Origin: Flavobacterium circumlabens
GTDB lineage: Bacteria; Bacteroidota; Bacteroidia; Flavobacteriales; Flavobacteriaceae
Assembly: GCF_004345565.1 (NCBI RefSeq)
Contig: NZ_SLWA01000004.1
Location: forward strand, 1 to 64,000
DNA: 64,000 bases
Direction: 5' to 3'
How positions within the stretch are numbered: the first letter of the stretch is position 1; the number at the start of each line of letters is the position of its first letter. Shown one piece after another: positions 43,632 to 53,807 of this stretch. A model generated the notes under the pieces. That model did no database searches. It had not been told where the DNA came from and was given only the letters and a program-made list of their open reading frames with translations. A program made the translations under genes and the position numbers.

Positions 43632-44214
43632 TTTTTTCCAGTATTAAATTATTAAAAAAAGCATTAAACATTTTAAAATGCCCGAATCCTGCATCTTGAA
43701 AACTGACATCTTCGATTTCAAAGTTAATTATTTCGTTTGGTAATTTTTTATATAACAACTTTTCTTCCACAATAGCTTCTATTTTCAATATTAAATCATT
43801 CAATTTTCTAGTTTCCTTGTTAGCTTCTTGTAATTCTATAATTTTTGATTCGGAAAACAATAATTCAATTTTATTTTTTTTGCATTCGATTACATAATAA
43901 GGAATTACGACACTTAAAAGCAATGAAATTGTATATAACTCTCCGTCTTCTATGATGCTCAAATTAAAAGTCATACATCTATCGCCCCAATCAAACAACG
44001 TGAAATCTGCAAAGTTTTTTAAAGAATAATCCTTTTCAAATTCTTTTAGAATGTTTTCTGATATATCTTGCCTATACTCAGAATCAAACTTTGTAATTAT
44101 TTGATTCAATCTCACATATTCATCACTAACAATATACTTACCATTTTCGGTATTAAAACATATATTTTTAGGATAATATAAATACACTAAATTTTTTAAA
44201 ACTTTATAAATCAT
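43621..44214 (-). CDS. Protein of unknown function, Lys/Glu/Ile-rich
   Basis: 197 aa, no signal peptide, low-GC composition and Ile/Lys/Asn-rich, unlike the housekeeping genes around it. Features: a Tyr-rich start (NLVYLYYPKNICFN), a DWGDRCMTFNLSI strand pair and a helical segment LIEL...KETRKLNDLILKI. No recognised domain. It lies 13 bp after the lipoprotein gene in the same operon and could encode an immunity protein to that gene's C-terminal domain (speculative). Confidence 0.6.
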   Translation of the reverse strand: MIYKVLKNLVYLYYPKNICFNTENGKYIVSDEYVRLNQIITKFDSEYRQDISENILKEFEKDYSLKNFADFTLFDWGDRCMTFNLSIIEDGELYTISLLLSVVIPYYVIECKKNKIELLFSESKIIELQEANKETRKLNDLILKIEAIVEEKLLYKKLPNEIINFEIEDVSFQDAGFGHFKMFNAFFNNLILEKNEE

Positions 44215-44227
44215 AACATTATTTTAT

Positions 44228-45430
44228 TTATCTACAATCTGCTGAAAACAAGAAAGTTGTTTTATAATCAGTCGCTGGTAAAGTTGTAGTGGAATTAAAT
44301 TGTACTCTACCCCCAGGAATAGATAAAGGATAATTTTTCGTTAACTGCGTCCTAAAGTATTGATCAACTATTACATCAGACACCGATGTTCTTGCGTATT
44401 TAGCATTAACCTCGTCCATTGTATCGTGAAGAACCTTCGCAGAGGCATTGGCTGCTAGTCCTGCAGTAATATTTGTATTACCAACCTTTACATTTGTGGG
44501 TGTTCCAAAAAGTATTGGTTGCGGATAGCTAATAACGTGAACTATTTCAATTCCCTTCTCATTTAATAAAACTATCCTAAGATAAATATTTTTAACCGCA
44601 GATTCTTGCCAAATAGTACCTGTCTTTGATTTAAAATTAAAACTTTCACAACTAGGTGGAGCACTTTCTGCATTTGACGCTCCACTTCCACCTCCGCTAC
44701 TTGCACCCCCACCACCAGTCGGTGATGTATATCCTCCCGGAGTTGTCCCTCCAATTACAGGGCCGCGTGGGGTATAAATCACTGGCGTTCCTGTACTGGG
44801 CCCCGTTACAATAACTTCTCTTAATGGAATTGCAGCACCGTCTCCACCATCATTATGACATCCATCATCTAAATCAGAAAAAATACAATCACCAGTTTCC
44901 GGAGCTTTGTTTGTTTTGTTTCTATCAATCGAAAATTCGGCGACACCCTCTTCAACTACCTGATTATTTAAAAACTTAGCACCTCTTACAAAACCTTTTT
45001 TCAAATCCCAAACGGTCATGTAACCCGTAAAATCTCCACCGTCTACAGACTGACTCTCCGGTTTAATATCCTTATTGGAATAGACTTCGAACAATAGGGC
45101 TGAATATCTACCTTCATCTGATTTATAGATATACAATTTCTGTTCCCAATATTCTCGCTGCTCTTTTTTACGTTCCGCAACGGGTACAATAATCGTCTCT
45201 GTACCGTCTTCTGATCTTGTAACACTTGCCTGATTCCATTCATAGTGCATATTCTGAAATAAATCATAATTATCACTAGAAGATTCATACTCTTTAAACC
45301 AATTTTTAGCGAGGGAAAGTTGGTTTCCTTGAGCACTAGGTAAATCATCATCTTTCTGACACCTTGTAAAAAGGATAGAAAATATTAAAATAAAACTTAA
45401 AACAACAATTTTTTTAATTTTTTGGCTCAT
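44228..45430 (-). CDS. Lipoprotein with Gly/Ser/Pro linker and distinct C-terminal domain
   Basis: 400 aa. The lipobox FTRC lies near residue 24, followed by acidic residues (QKDDD). Residues 40-165 form a beta domain (NWFKEYESSSD, GDFTGYMTVWDLKKGFVRG) of a type I recall in Bacteroidota lipoproteins. A low-complexity hinge (GGTTPGGYTSPTGGGGASSG) joins it to residues 260-400, which look like a separate domain (IGLNA-type helix GLAANASAKVLHDTMDE, then YFRTQLTKNYPL). Fixed N-terminus, flexible hinge and distinct C-terminus resemble surface polymorphic toxins; no catalytic motif is visible. First gene of a three-gene run. Confidence 0.68.
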   Translation of the reverse strand: MSQKIKKIVVLSFILIFSILFTRCQKDDDLPSAQGNQLSLAKNWFKEYESSSDNYDLFQNMHYEWNQASVTRSEDGTETIIVPVAERKKEQREYWEQKLYIYKSDEGRYSALLFEVYSNKDIKPESQSVDGGDFTGYMTVWDLKKGFVRGAKFLNNQVVEEGVAEFSIDRNKTNKAPETGDCIFSDLDDGCHNDGGDGAAIPLREVIVTGPSTGTPVIYTPRGPVIGGTTPGGYTSPTGGGGASSGGGSGASNAESAPPSCESFNFKSKTGTIWQESAVKNIYLRIVLLNEKGIEIVHVISYPQPILFGTPTNVKVGNTNITAGLAANASAKVLHDTMDEVNAKYARTSVSDVIVDQYFRTQLTKNYPLSIPGGRVQFNSTTTLPATDYKTTFLFSADCR

Positions 45431-45604
45431 AATGTATTTTTATAAGAGGTTACAACAAAACAAACATAATAAATAATTTCTTACAATATTGTATTAAGCA
45501 AAAATAATTCTAGTGCTGTTCTTATATTTCAAAAAAAATTTGCTCCCCCAATTCCAAACAGTCAAAATTTACAGCTTATTATTTTAGACAATTAAATTTT
45601 TTAA

Positions 45605-45640
45605 AAAACAAAAAACCTCCCATTATCTGAGAGGTTTTTC
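45605..45640 (-). terminator. Terminator of the mutase gene
   Basis: AAAAACCTC (45611-45619) / GAGGTTTTT (45631-45639), with a T-run on the minus strand. Confidence 0.85.
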
Positions 45641-45662
45641 CATAACTATAAAAAAGTAAATT

Positions 45663-48600
45663 CTACATATTCCTTCTATACTGCCCACCCACTTCAAACA
45701 ATGCCGAAGTAATCTGACCCAGCGAACAAACCTTCGTCGCTTCCATTAAATGGGCGAATAAGTTTTCGTTTTTAATGGCGGCTTCCTGCAGTTTGTTTAA
45801 GTGCTCGTTTACTTTTGCTTCGTGAAACTGGTGCAGGTTATCGAGCATGGTAATCTGATATTGTTTTTCTTCTTCGGTGGCACGAATGACTTCTGCCGGA
45901 ATTACCGTTGGTGAACCTTTGGAACTCAGGAAGGTGTTGACCCCCACAATTGGGAAATCGCCGTTGTGTTTCAGGGTTTCGTAATACAAACTTTCTTCCT
46001 GGATTTTAGAACGCTGGTACATGGTTTCCATGGCTCCAAGAACTCCGCCACGTTCTGTGATACGGTCGAATTCCTGCAGAACGGCTGCTTCTACCAAATC
46101 GGTTAATTCTTCGATGATAAACGATCCCTGAATTGGGTTTTCGTTTTTCGCCAGTCCTAATTCTTTATTGATAATCAACTGAATCGCCATGGCTCTGCGC
46201 ACTGATTCTTCGGTTGGTGTGGTAATCGCTTCGTCGTAAGCATTGGTGTGCAGGGAATTACAGTTGTCGTAAATCGCATACAAAGCCTGCAAAGTGGTTC
46301 TGATATCATTGAAATCAATTTCCTGTGCGTGCAATGAACGCCCTGAAGTCTGAATATGGTATTTCAGCATCTGTGCTCTTTCGTTGGCGCCGTATTTGTT
46401 TTTCATGGCTTTCGCCCAGATTTTACGCGCCACACGACCAATTACCGAATATTCAGGATCTACTCCGTTCGAGAAGAAGAACGATAAGTTTGGTCCGAAA
46501 TCATTGATGCTCATGCCACGGCTCAAATAATATTCCACGTAAGTAAAACCATTTGAAAGCGTAAAGGCCAATTGTGTAATCGGGTTGGCTCCTGCCTCGG
46601 CAATATGGTACCCTGAAATCGAAACCGAATAAAAGTTACGAACGTTTTGGGTAATAAAATATTCCTGAACGTCACCCATCAATCGCAAAGCGAATTCGGT
46701 AGAGAAAATACAGGTATTTTGCGCCTGATCTTCTTTCAGGATATCGGCCTGAACCGTTCCACGAACTTGTGACAAGGTTCTGACTTTGATTTCATTGTAT
46801 ACCTCCGAAGGTAAAACCTCATCTCCGGTAACCCCCAAAAGCATTAAACCTAAACCATTGTTTCCTTCCGGTAAATCGCCCTGGTATCTCGGGCGTTCCA
46901 AACCTTTGGCTTTGTAGATCTGGTTGATTTTAGCATCAACTTCTTTTTCTAATTCGTTCTCCTTAATATAATACTCACATTGCTGATCGATTGCGGCATT
47001 CATAAAGAAACCTAACAGCATAGGTGCCGGTCCGTTTATGGTCATACTTACCGAAGTCATAGCATGCACGAGATCAAAACCGGAATACAGTTTTTTGGCA
47101 TCGTCCAGACAGCAGATGGAAACTCCGGCATTCCCGATTTTCCCGTAAATATCAGGACGGATATCAGGGTCATTTCCGTATAAGGTCACACTGTCAAATG
47201 CGGTTGAAAGTCGTTTTGCAGGCAAGCCCGCACTTACGTAGTGAAAACGTTTGTTGGTTCTTTCCGGTCCGCCCTCGCCCGCAAACATTCGGGACGGATC
47301 TTCGCCTTCACGCTTAAACGGATACAATCCTGACGCAAAAGGAAATTCACCCGGTACATTTTCCTGTAAATTCCAACGCAGGATATCACCCCACGCCTCA
47401 TATTTAGGTAAAGCAATTTTTGGTATTTGCAGGTGCGATAAACTCTCGGTATGGGTGGCGATTTTGATTTCCTTATCACGAACTTTAAACGAATATACCG
47501 GATTTTTGTATTTGTTTACTTTCTCGTCCCAATTCAGGATAATTTCCCAATTGTACGGATCTAAATCCATTTTTACTTTATCGAACTGATTCAGTAAAAG
47601 GTTTAGGAAGATTCTGTTTTCGTCATGTTCCTCGACTCCACCCGGAAGGACAGTAGTGTCATCGATTCCGGCTTTGGTAATTTGCGGTACTTTTCCGGAA
47701 ACAGATTCTATGGTTTTAAAAATTCCGTATAGTTTCTGTGCTACTTTTTGCTGTGAAAGGGCCGTTTCATCATATCCTCTGTTGCTCTCGGCAATTTCAG
47801 ATAAATAACGCGTACGGTGTGGCGGAATCACAAAGATTTTCTCGCTCATTTCACGCGTAATTTCAAAAGTCGAATGCAGGTTGGATGCTGTTTTTTCGAC
47901 GATTTTATCCATAATCGCTTTGTAAAGCGTATTCATTCCAGGATCGTTAAACTGCGATGCAATCGTTCCGAAAACCGGCATCTCGTCCGGATTTTTATCC
48001 CAAAGATTGTGATTGCGCTGGTATTGTTTTTTAACATCACGAATGGCGTCTAACGCTCCTCTTTTATCAAATTTATTCAACGCTACGAGATCAGCAAAAT
48101 CAAGCATGTCGATTTTCTCCAATTGGGTGGCGGCACCAAACTCAGGCGTCATTACATATAAAGAAACATCGGAATGATCCATGATTTCGGTATCCGATTG
48201 TCCGATTCCGGAAGTTTCCAGAATAATCAAATCGTATTTGGCGGCTTTCAAAACCTGAATCGCTTCGGCTACATATTTAGATAAAGCCAGATTGGACTGA
48301 CGTGTCGCCAATGAACGCATATAAACACGCGGATTATTAATGGCATTCATACGGATTCGGTCTCCTAACAATGCTCCTCCCGTTTTTCTTTTCGACGGAT
48401 CGACAGAAATTAACCCGATTGTTTTTTCAGGGAAATCAATTAAAAAACGGCGAACCAGTTCATCTACCAAAGAGGACTTTCCGGCTCCACCCGTTCCGGT
48501 GATTCCTAAAACCGGAATTTTAGAATCGGCGTTATTGGTATGAATCTGATCGAAAACCGGTTTGGCAATTTCAGGAAAATTCTCTGCTGCCGAAATCAAA

Positions 48601-49103
48601 CGGGCAATTGCGGTTGGAATTTTATTTTCGATATGATCAATCTCTCCGTTTAGTTGGTCTCCAATCGGATAATCGGAACGTTCTACCAAATCGTTAATCA
48701 TTCCTTGTAAACCCATAGAACGGCCATCATCGGGAGAGTAAATTCTGGTAATACCATATTCATGTAATTCTGAAATCTCGCTTGGCAGGATGACTCCGCC
48801 TCCGCCGCCAAAAATCTTGATGTGTCCGGCTCCTTTTTCCTGAAGCAGGTCGTACATATATTTAAAGTATTCGTTATGCCCACCCTGATATGATGTCATG
48901 GCAATCGCATTGGCATCTTCCTGAATGGCGGTATTGACCACTTCTTCAACACTTCGGTCATGACCCAGGTGAATTACTTCTACACCGGTTGACTGAATAA
49001 TGCGTCGCATAATATTAATTGCAGCGTCATGTCCGTCAAACAGTGAAGCAGCTGTGACAATTCTTACTTTATTTTTAGGATTATATGGTTTTTGTTGTTC
49101 CAT
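45663..49103 (-). CDS. icmF: Fused B12-dependent acyl-CoA mutase with built-in G-protein chaperone (IcmF type)
   Basis: 1146 aa. The N-terminal cobalamin-binding domain (13-145) has the lower-ligand histidine in DGHDAA (His25) and [10 protein letters not shown]. Residues 195-420 are a MeaB-like G domain with P-loop GTGGAGKS (203-210) and the base-specificity segment NKFDKRGA. Residues 560-1146 are the mutase barrel ([55 protein letters not shown]). This order is that of IcmF, which interconverts isobutyryl- and butyryl-CoA and, more weakly, isovaleryl- and pivalyl-CoA. It may serve branched-chain amino acid or fatty acid breakdown. Substrate residues were not resolved. Confidence 0.9.
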   Translation of the reverse strand: MEQQKPYNPKNKVRIVTAASLFDGHDAAINIMRRIIQSTGVEVIHLGHDRSVEEVVNTAIQEDANAIAMTSYQGGHNEYFKYMYDLLQEKGAGHIKIFGGGGGVILPSEISELHEYGITRIYSPDDGRSMGLQGMINDLVERSDYPIGDQLNGEIDHIENKIPTAIARLISAAENFPEIAKPVFDQIHTNNADSKIPVLGITGTGGAGKSSLVDELVRRFLIDFPEKTIGLISVDPSKRKTGGALLGDRIRMNAINNPRVYMRSLATRQSNLALSKYVAEAIQVLKAAKYDLIILETSGIGQSDTEIMDHSDVSLYVMTPEFGAATQLEKIDMLDFADLVALNKFDKRGALDAIRDVKKQYQRNHNLWDKNPDEMPVFGTIASQFNDPGMNTLYKAIMDKIVEKTASNLHSTFEITREMSEKIFVIPPHRTRYLSEIAESNRGYDETALSQQKVAQKLYGIFKTIESVSGKVPQITKAGIDDTTVLPGGVEEHDENRIFLNLLLNQFDKVKMDLDPYNWEIILNWDEKVNKYKNPVYSFKVRDKEIKIATHTESLSHLQIPKIALPKYEAWGDILRWNLQENVPGEFPFASGLYPFKREGEDPSRMFAGEGGPERTNKRFHYVSAGLPAKRLSTAFDSVTLYGNDPDIRPDIYGKIGNAGVSICCLDDAKKLYSGFDLVHAMTSVSMTINGPAPMLLGFFMNAAIDQQCEYYIKENELEKEVDAKINQIYKAKGLERPRYQGDLPEGNNGLGLMLLGVTGDEVLPSEVYNEIKVRTLSQVRGTVQADILKEDQAQNTCIFSTEFALRLMGDVQEYFITQNVRNFYSVSISGYHIAEAGANPITQLAFTLSNGFTYVEYYLSRGMSINDFGPNLSFFFSNGVDPEYSVIGRVARKIWAKAMKNKYGANERAQMLKYHIQTSGRSLHAQEIDFNDIRTTLQALYAIYDNCNSLHTNAYDEAITTPTEESVRRAMAIQLIINKELGLAKNENPIQGSFIIEELTDLVEAAVLQEFDRITERGGVLGAMETMYQRSKIQEESLYYETLKHNGDFPIVGVNTFLSSKGSPTVIPAEVIRATEEEKQYQITMLDNLHQFHEAKVNEHLNKLQEAAIKNENLFAHLMEATKVCSLGQITSALFEVGGQYRRNM

Positions 49104-49411
49104 TTTATGAATATGATAATTTTAAGGGAGCAATTTACAAAATATTATAATATTTGATCATCGTTATATCTTTTTGTTAACAAAAAAAAAGAATCTTTTT
49201 TTAATTACAGGGGTAACATTTTAAATATTGGGCTGATTTATCTTATATCAGTCTTATAGAAATGTTAACAACATGGAAATTTCGAAACATTTAAATAAAA
49301 TACAACAACTTGTTTTCCAGTGTACTAACATAATTTAGCAGTGTAGAAATGCCCCAAATTTTTACCCAAAACTTTTCTTCCTATAAAGTAGAAACGTAAA
49401 AATTTAATACA
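49104..49411. other. Divergent promoter region, no gene
   Basis: AT-rich gap between icmF (minus) and the transpeptidase gene (plus). It must contain both promoters, but I find no strong consensus box; TAATTTAG near 49332 is the best candidate for the plus-strand gene. Confidence 0.45.
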
Positions 49412-51022
49412 ATGAAAACAGTTTATCCAATCGCCATAATTCTATTCCTTGGATTTATAACTTCTTCCTTTGAGTTGAAAAAAAATGATGTTACCGCAAG
49501 TAAAAAATCATATGACTTTTATTCTGACTTCGTTCATGATTCTGATCCTGTGATAGATAATGACGTATTGAATGATTTTTTTAAACGATATGCCGATTTA
49601 AAAAAATACCAAAACAAAGTAGCCGCCTTATACCAAAACAGATCTTACGAATCTATCTGGTATGAAGACAATAAAATCAATGAATTTGGCAAACTTTTGC
49701 ACCAAAAACTAAAATTGACACATGAGGAAGGACTGGAAATCGAAATTCCTTATGAAAATGAAATTGATAAAATCTTTACTACAAAAGGTAAAGAAAGACC
49801 ATCAAAATCAGATTCAGACCTTTTATTAAGTACCGCTTATATTATTTATATGAGTCAGGTTTATGAAGGACTTGATGCCGAAACGGTAAAAAAGACGGGC
49901 TGGATGCTGCCTAAAAAACAATTGTCTTACGAGACTTTACTAGATTCTCTTATTGTAAATCCTGCTTTACTAGAGAAAAATAACGAATTGCTTTTTGATC
50001 AGTATTATAAATTACAAGGCGCATTGGAAAAATACAGACAAATTGAAAAAGACGGTACATGGACGCCTATTGAAACGGCAACTCCCTATAAAGATTTACG
50101 TCCCGATGCTGTTTCCAAAACAATTGCCCAGGTCAGAACGCGATTGGTTGTAATGGGTGATTTACAAAATGATTCTAAAAGCGATGTCTACGATCGTGAA
50201 ATGATGGATGCAGTGATGAAATACAAATTAAGAAACGGTTTTAAACCCAACTATATATTGGCCGAAGAGCATATTAAGGATATGAATACGCCAATTGCCG
50301 ATAAAATAAAAACACTGGCGGTTAATATGGAACGTTATCGCTGGATTTCTCCAAAATTGGTAAAAGACAAAGAATATATTATGGTGAATGTTCCTTCTTT
50401 TGAATTGGTGTATGTGAAAAACGGAAAAACAGAATTGGCATCACGTGTTTTTGTGGGTTCGGCATTGACAAAAACATCCATCTTTAGCGGAAATATTGAT
50501 AAAATCGTTTTCAGTCCGTACTGGACCATTCCGCAAAGTATTGTGGATAATGAACTGAAATCAAAAATAGCCTCTGATCCCAATTATCTGGCAGAACACA
50601 ATATGGAGATGAAAAACGGTCAGGTGAGACAAAAACCAGGCCCTGAAAACTCTCTTGGATTAGTGAAATTTATTTTCCCGAATCCCGAAGATATTTACAT
50701 GCACGATACACCGGCGAAAACATTGTTTGACTTTGAAAAAAGAACTTTCAGCCACGGTTGTATTAATGTAAAAGAAGCTAAAAACCTGGCTATTGCCATG
50801 CTGAAAGATTATCCGGAATGGACTGCTGACAGAATAGACACAGCAATGGAAGGTAAAGAGGAAATTACATTTAAATTACCAAACAAAGTACCAATTTATA
50901 TTTGTTATTTTACTTCATGGGTAAATGAATCAGGCGAAATAAGCTTTTTTCAGGATGTCTATGAAAAAGATAATGATTTGAACAAAATCATGTTTCAGGA
51001 ATCTATGGCGTTTAACAATTAG
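49412..51022 (+). CDS. L,D-transpeptidase (YcbB/LdtD-type)
   Basis: 536 aa with a hydrophobic signal at 1-20. Residues 40-230 form the helical scaffold typical of long YcbB-like enzymes, including LYQNRSYESIWYED. The catalytic YkuD domain (about 315-500) has the motif FSHGCINV with catalytic Cys450 and the upstream HDTPAK. It forms 3-3 cross-links or attaches proteins to peptidoglycan in the periplasm. A peptidoglycan-binding-like segment (240-290) is also visible. Confidence 0.92.
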   Translation: MKTVYPIAIILFLGFITSSFELKKNDVTASKKSYDFYSDFVHDSDPVIDNDVLNDFFKRYADLKKYQNKVAALYQNRSYESIWYEDNKINEFGKLLHQKLKLTHEEGLEIEIPYENEIDKIFTTKGKERPSKSDSDLLLSTAYIIYMSQVYEGLDAETVKKTGWMLPKKQLSYETLLDSLIVNPALLEKNNELLFDQYYKLQGALEKYRQIEKDGTWTPIETATPYKDLRPDAVSKTIAQVRTRLVVMGDLQNDSKSDVYDREMMDAVMKYKLRNGFKPNYILAEEHIKDMNTPIADKIKTLAVNMERYRWISPKLVKDKEYIMVNVPSFELVYVKNGKTELASRVFVGSALTKTSIFSGNIDKIVFSPYWTIPQSIVDNELKSKIASDPNYLAEHNMEMKNGQVRQKPGPENSLGLVKFIFPNPEDIYMHDTPAKTLFDFEKRTFSHGCINVKEAKNLAIAMLKDYPEWTADRIDTAMEGKEEITFKLPNKVPIYICYFTSWVNESGEISFFQDVYEKDNDLNKIMFQESMAFNN

Positions 51023-51150
51023 TATATAGATTTTTTAAAACTGATATTTAAGTTTTTTACCGGGTAATTTTAGGTTTGATTTAGAATTTGAAAGAAAAAA
51101 GAATATCTTTCAGGTACTAAACTCAAATTTAAAATTACCCTTTTTTTATT

Positions 51151-51570
51151 ATGGAAGAAAATTATACTGAAGTTAAAAAAAATTGGTGGGACAGAAACTG
51201 GAAATGGTTTGTTCCAACCGGATGTTTAAGCCTTATTGTCCTTCTTGGACTTTTTATAGCAGGATTTTTTTTCGGAGTCACTTCGCTTATGAAAGATTCT
51301 GATGTTTATAAAGACGCGATGCATCAGGTGACACAAAACAAAGTAGTGGTGCAGCAATTAGGCAGTCCTGTTGAAACGGACGGAATGCCTTCCGGAAGTA
51401 TCAATGTGAGTAATAATACAGGGGAATGTGATCTGGAAATTCCGATAAAAGGACCTAAAGGAACCGGTATTTTATTTGTAACAGCACATAAAAAAGTAAA
51501 ATGGACGTATGATGAATTGTCTGTTTACATTAATGCCACAGAGAAAGAAATTAATTTACTGGAGAAATAA
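51151..51570 (+). CDS. Coa1/Tim21-like small membrane protein
   Basis: 139 aa. A basic/aromatic N-terminus (KKNWWDRNWKWF) precedes one membrane helix (LSLIVLLGLFIAGFFFG). An extracytoplasmic domain follows with VVQQLGSPVETDGMPSGSINVS, the pattern of cytochrome oxidase assembly factor 1 (Coa1) family proteins as annotated in Bacteroidota. A role in respiratory-complex assembly is inferred only from the family name. It is followed 30 bp later by a gene on the same strand. Confidence 0.75.
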   Translation: MEENYTEVKKNWWDRNWKWFVPTGCLSLIVLLGLFIAGFFFGVTSLMKDSDVYKDAMHQVTQNKVVVQQLGSPVETDGMPSGSINVSNNTGECDLEIPIKGPKGTGILFVTAHKKVKWTYDELSVYINATEKEINLLEK

Positions 51571-51599
51571 AATTACAACATTCAGATCACTTTCAATTT

Positions 51600-52220
51600 A
51601 TGAATACACACTTTCTCGCCCTGCTCCTCTTTTTAAGTCTTAATGCTGCTGCTGCCTCTAAAACATCATTCAGGCATCAGGTTCTTCCTTTACATAAGAA
51701 ATCTTACGCTCCGATACTTTCAGACCAGGATGTTAAAATATTCTGGCTGGAAAATGATACTTTCCATATAAATGAAAGTTATCTTAAAACCATAACCCAG
51801 CAGCAACGTGCCGCTTTGGGATATATTACGACTTTTGTAGGCAATGATTGTGACTGGGACGGGGATAAAAAAACTGATGAAAGTAATTTAAAATGTAAAT
51901 TACTCGCAGCTCTTGATCTGGGGTATCAGTGTTCGGAGAAACATTTGTCTTTTTTAAGAGAATGGTTTAAAGGAGATCAAAAAATTCTTGAAGATTTACA
52001 GACTTGCAAAAGAACGCCCGCTTCGGCCAATATTCAGGACAGTTTTATCGAACTCCGCATGCTTACCGTTGATAATACCATTACCATCACGTACAGTGCC
52101 GTTGGTTTCGATTTTAATGCAAAACATACATGGAAATGGACTGAAGAATCGATCTTTACTTTCACTAAAAATGAAATCAAACGCACCGGCAGAAAAAACA
52201 TTGAAGGCGGATTTAATTAA
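51600..52220 (+). CDS. Exported protein of unknown function
   Basis: 206 aa; signal peptide MNTHFLALLLFLSLNAAAASK. It has four cysteines (NDCDWDG, LKCKLL, YQCSEK, QTCKRT), probably two disulfides, and a DWDGDKKTDES segment that looks like a Ca-binding loop. The helical middle and beta C-terminus are not familiar. It is co-oriented with the neighbouring genes, with gaps of about 30 bp, and probably one transcript from 51151 to 52807. Confidence 0.7.
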   Translation: MNTHFLALLLFLSLNAAAASKTSFRHQVLPLHKKSYAPILSDQDVKIFWLENDTFHINESYLKTITQQQRAALGYITTFVGNDCDWDGDKKTDESNLKCKLLAALDLGYQCSEKHLSFLREWFKGDQKILEDLQTCKRTPASANIQDSFIELRMLTVDNTITITYSAVGFDFNAKHTWKWTEESIFTFTKNEIKRTGRKNIEGGFN

Positions 52221-52246
52221 CGATCCGCAATTTAAAATAACATCCT

Positions 52247-52807
52247 ATGAAATCATTATTACTTTTATGTATTGCCCTCCTGAACACTATTTTAGGATCA
52301 GCACAATCTGATGCAAGATATCATACCCATACCGAACGAATTGCACAATTTCCAAAACCCAATAAACTTTTATCCAGTACCATCGATGCGGAAGGAAATG
52401 GGTCGCTGGAATATACCAATCCTAAAAATCAGGTGCTCCGTTTTCGATTATTGAATCATAGACTTCAAATACAACATGGCGGCATTGCTTTCCAATTGTT
52501 TTCGTACCAGAATAATGAACTGCAAAAAATAGAAACTTTCGATCTGCAGGGAAAACGAGCCGGTGAAAGAGAATCTCAAAATGAAGCCGTAGTGCAATTT
52601 ATAGTAGAGAAAAAAAACGAATATCTCCAAAAAAAGAAATTGATAGACGATGCTGAAGGAAATATCGATCTGAAAGACGATAGCAAAGAGCAAATCATCA
52701 GAATTAAATTGTTTGACACTAATAATCTTCCCTTACCCGAAAAAGAGCCTGCTTACATTTCAAGCAAAACCTATTGGGAATGCAATGTGAGAATGTATTG
52801 GCCTTGA
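52247..52807 (+). CDS. Exported protein of unknown function
   Basis: 186 aa; signal peptide ends LGSAQ. The mature protein is polar with Lys/Glu-rich helices in the middle (EYLQKKKLIDDAEGN) and an aromatic C-terminus (YWECNVRMYWP). No domain recognised. Last of three small co-oriented envelope genes. Confidence 0.65.
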   Translation: MKSLLLLCIALLNTILGSAQSDARYHTHTERIAQFPKPNKLLSSTIDAEGNGSLEYTNPKNQVLRFRLLNHRLQIQHGGIAFQLFSYQNNELQKIETFDLQGKRAGERESQNEAVVQFIVEKKNEYLQKKKLIDDAEGNIDLKDDSKEQIIRIKLFDTNNLPLPEKEPAYISSKTYWECNVRMYWP

Positions 52808-52961
52808 AAAAAAACGCTCCGTTTTACCGACATTCTGTACAAAAAACAGAAATCTGCTTAGTAATGTTAATTCTAAAACAAATTGTTTCTGCTGCTGAAA
52901 TAAAATTGTGGCTTTGTTTTTGAATAAGTAGTATTTTTGAAACTTAATAAATCCCCAATAA

Positions 52962-53687
52962 ATGAAAAAGATCATCATTCTGGCATTTGCATTTTCGCTT
53001 ACTTCATGTGCCCAGGTACAACAAACATTAAACCAACTACCACAATTATCTTCACAGATTCCCGGAATTGGAGTTGGCGGCGTTGATATTGCTTCCGGTT
53101 TAAAAGAAGCTTTAAATAAAGGAATTACACAACAGGTAAGCAAACTGACCGCTGTTGACGGTTTTTACAAAAATGAAGCCGTAAAAATCTTAATGCCGGA
53201 AGAACTTCAAAAAGTGGATGCTACTTTACGAAAAATAGGATTAAGCTCTCTTGCAGATGAAGGGATCAAAGTGTTGAATCGCGCAGCAGAAGATGCCGTA
53301 AAAGAAGCAACCCCGATATTTGTTTCGGCAGTAAAAAATATGTCTTTTACAGATGCTAAAAATATTTTGCTTGGAAACGACAGTGCTGCAACCAGCTATT
53401 TGCAAAACAGTACAACAACAGCTTTGTACGGAAAATTTAATCCGGTGATCAAAAGCTCTTTCGAAAAAGTAGGTGCCGATGTGGTATGGTCTAAGATCAT
53501 CAACAAATACAACACTATTCCATTGGTTAAAAAAGTAAATCCGGATCTGACTGATTACACCACTAATAAGGCTTTGGTGGGTGTTTTTAAAATGATTGCC
53601 GTTGAAGAAAAAGAAATCCGTAATAATATTAGCGCAAGAACAACACCTTTATTAAAAAGTGTTTTTGCCATGCAGGACGGGAAATAA
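52962..53687 (+). CDS. DUF4197-domain lipoprotein
   Basis: 241 aa; lipobox LTSC near residue 17, then a Gln-rich segment. The DUF4197 body is recognisable: IASGLKEALNKGITQQVSKL, YKNEAVKILMPEEL, FVSAVKNMSFTDAKNILLG, TTALYGKFNPVIKSSFEKVG and the end KMIAVEEKEIRNN. The function of the family is unknown; members are helical and sit in the periplasm. It is a single gene followed by a repeat. Confidence 0.88.
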   Translation: MKKIIILAFAFSLTSCAQVQQTLNQLPQLSSQIPGIGVGGVDIASGLKEALNKGITQQVSKLTAVDGFYKNEAVKILMPEELQKVDATLRKIGLSSLADEGIKVLNRAAEDAVKEATPIFVSAVKNMSFTDAKNILLGNDSAATSYLQNSTTTALYGKFNPVIKSSFEKVGADVVWSKIINKYNTIPLVKKVNPDLTDYTTNKALVGVFKMIAVEEKEIRNNISARTTPLLKSVFAMQDGK

Positions 53688-53693
53688 TTTTTT

Positions 53694-53783
53694 AGCTGCA
53701 GAGGTTGGAAAGGTGCAAAGGTGCAAAGGTTTTAAAACTTTGTGAGCCCTGCACAAAGCCTCGCTAACTTTGCGGTTAAAAAA
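53694..53783. repeat. TAGCTGCAGAGG ... TTTGCGGTTAAAA inverted repeat
   Basis: TTAGCTGCAGAGGTTGGAAA on the left and CTAACTTTGCGGTTAAAAAA on the right, with GTGCAAAGGTGCAAAGG between them. It is the dispersed family again and lies directly after a stop codon. Confidence 0.7.
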
Positions 53784-53807
53784 TAAAATCAAAAAACAAC
53801 CAGAAAA

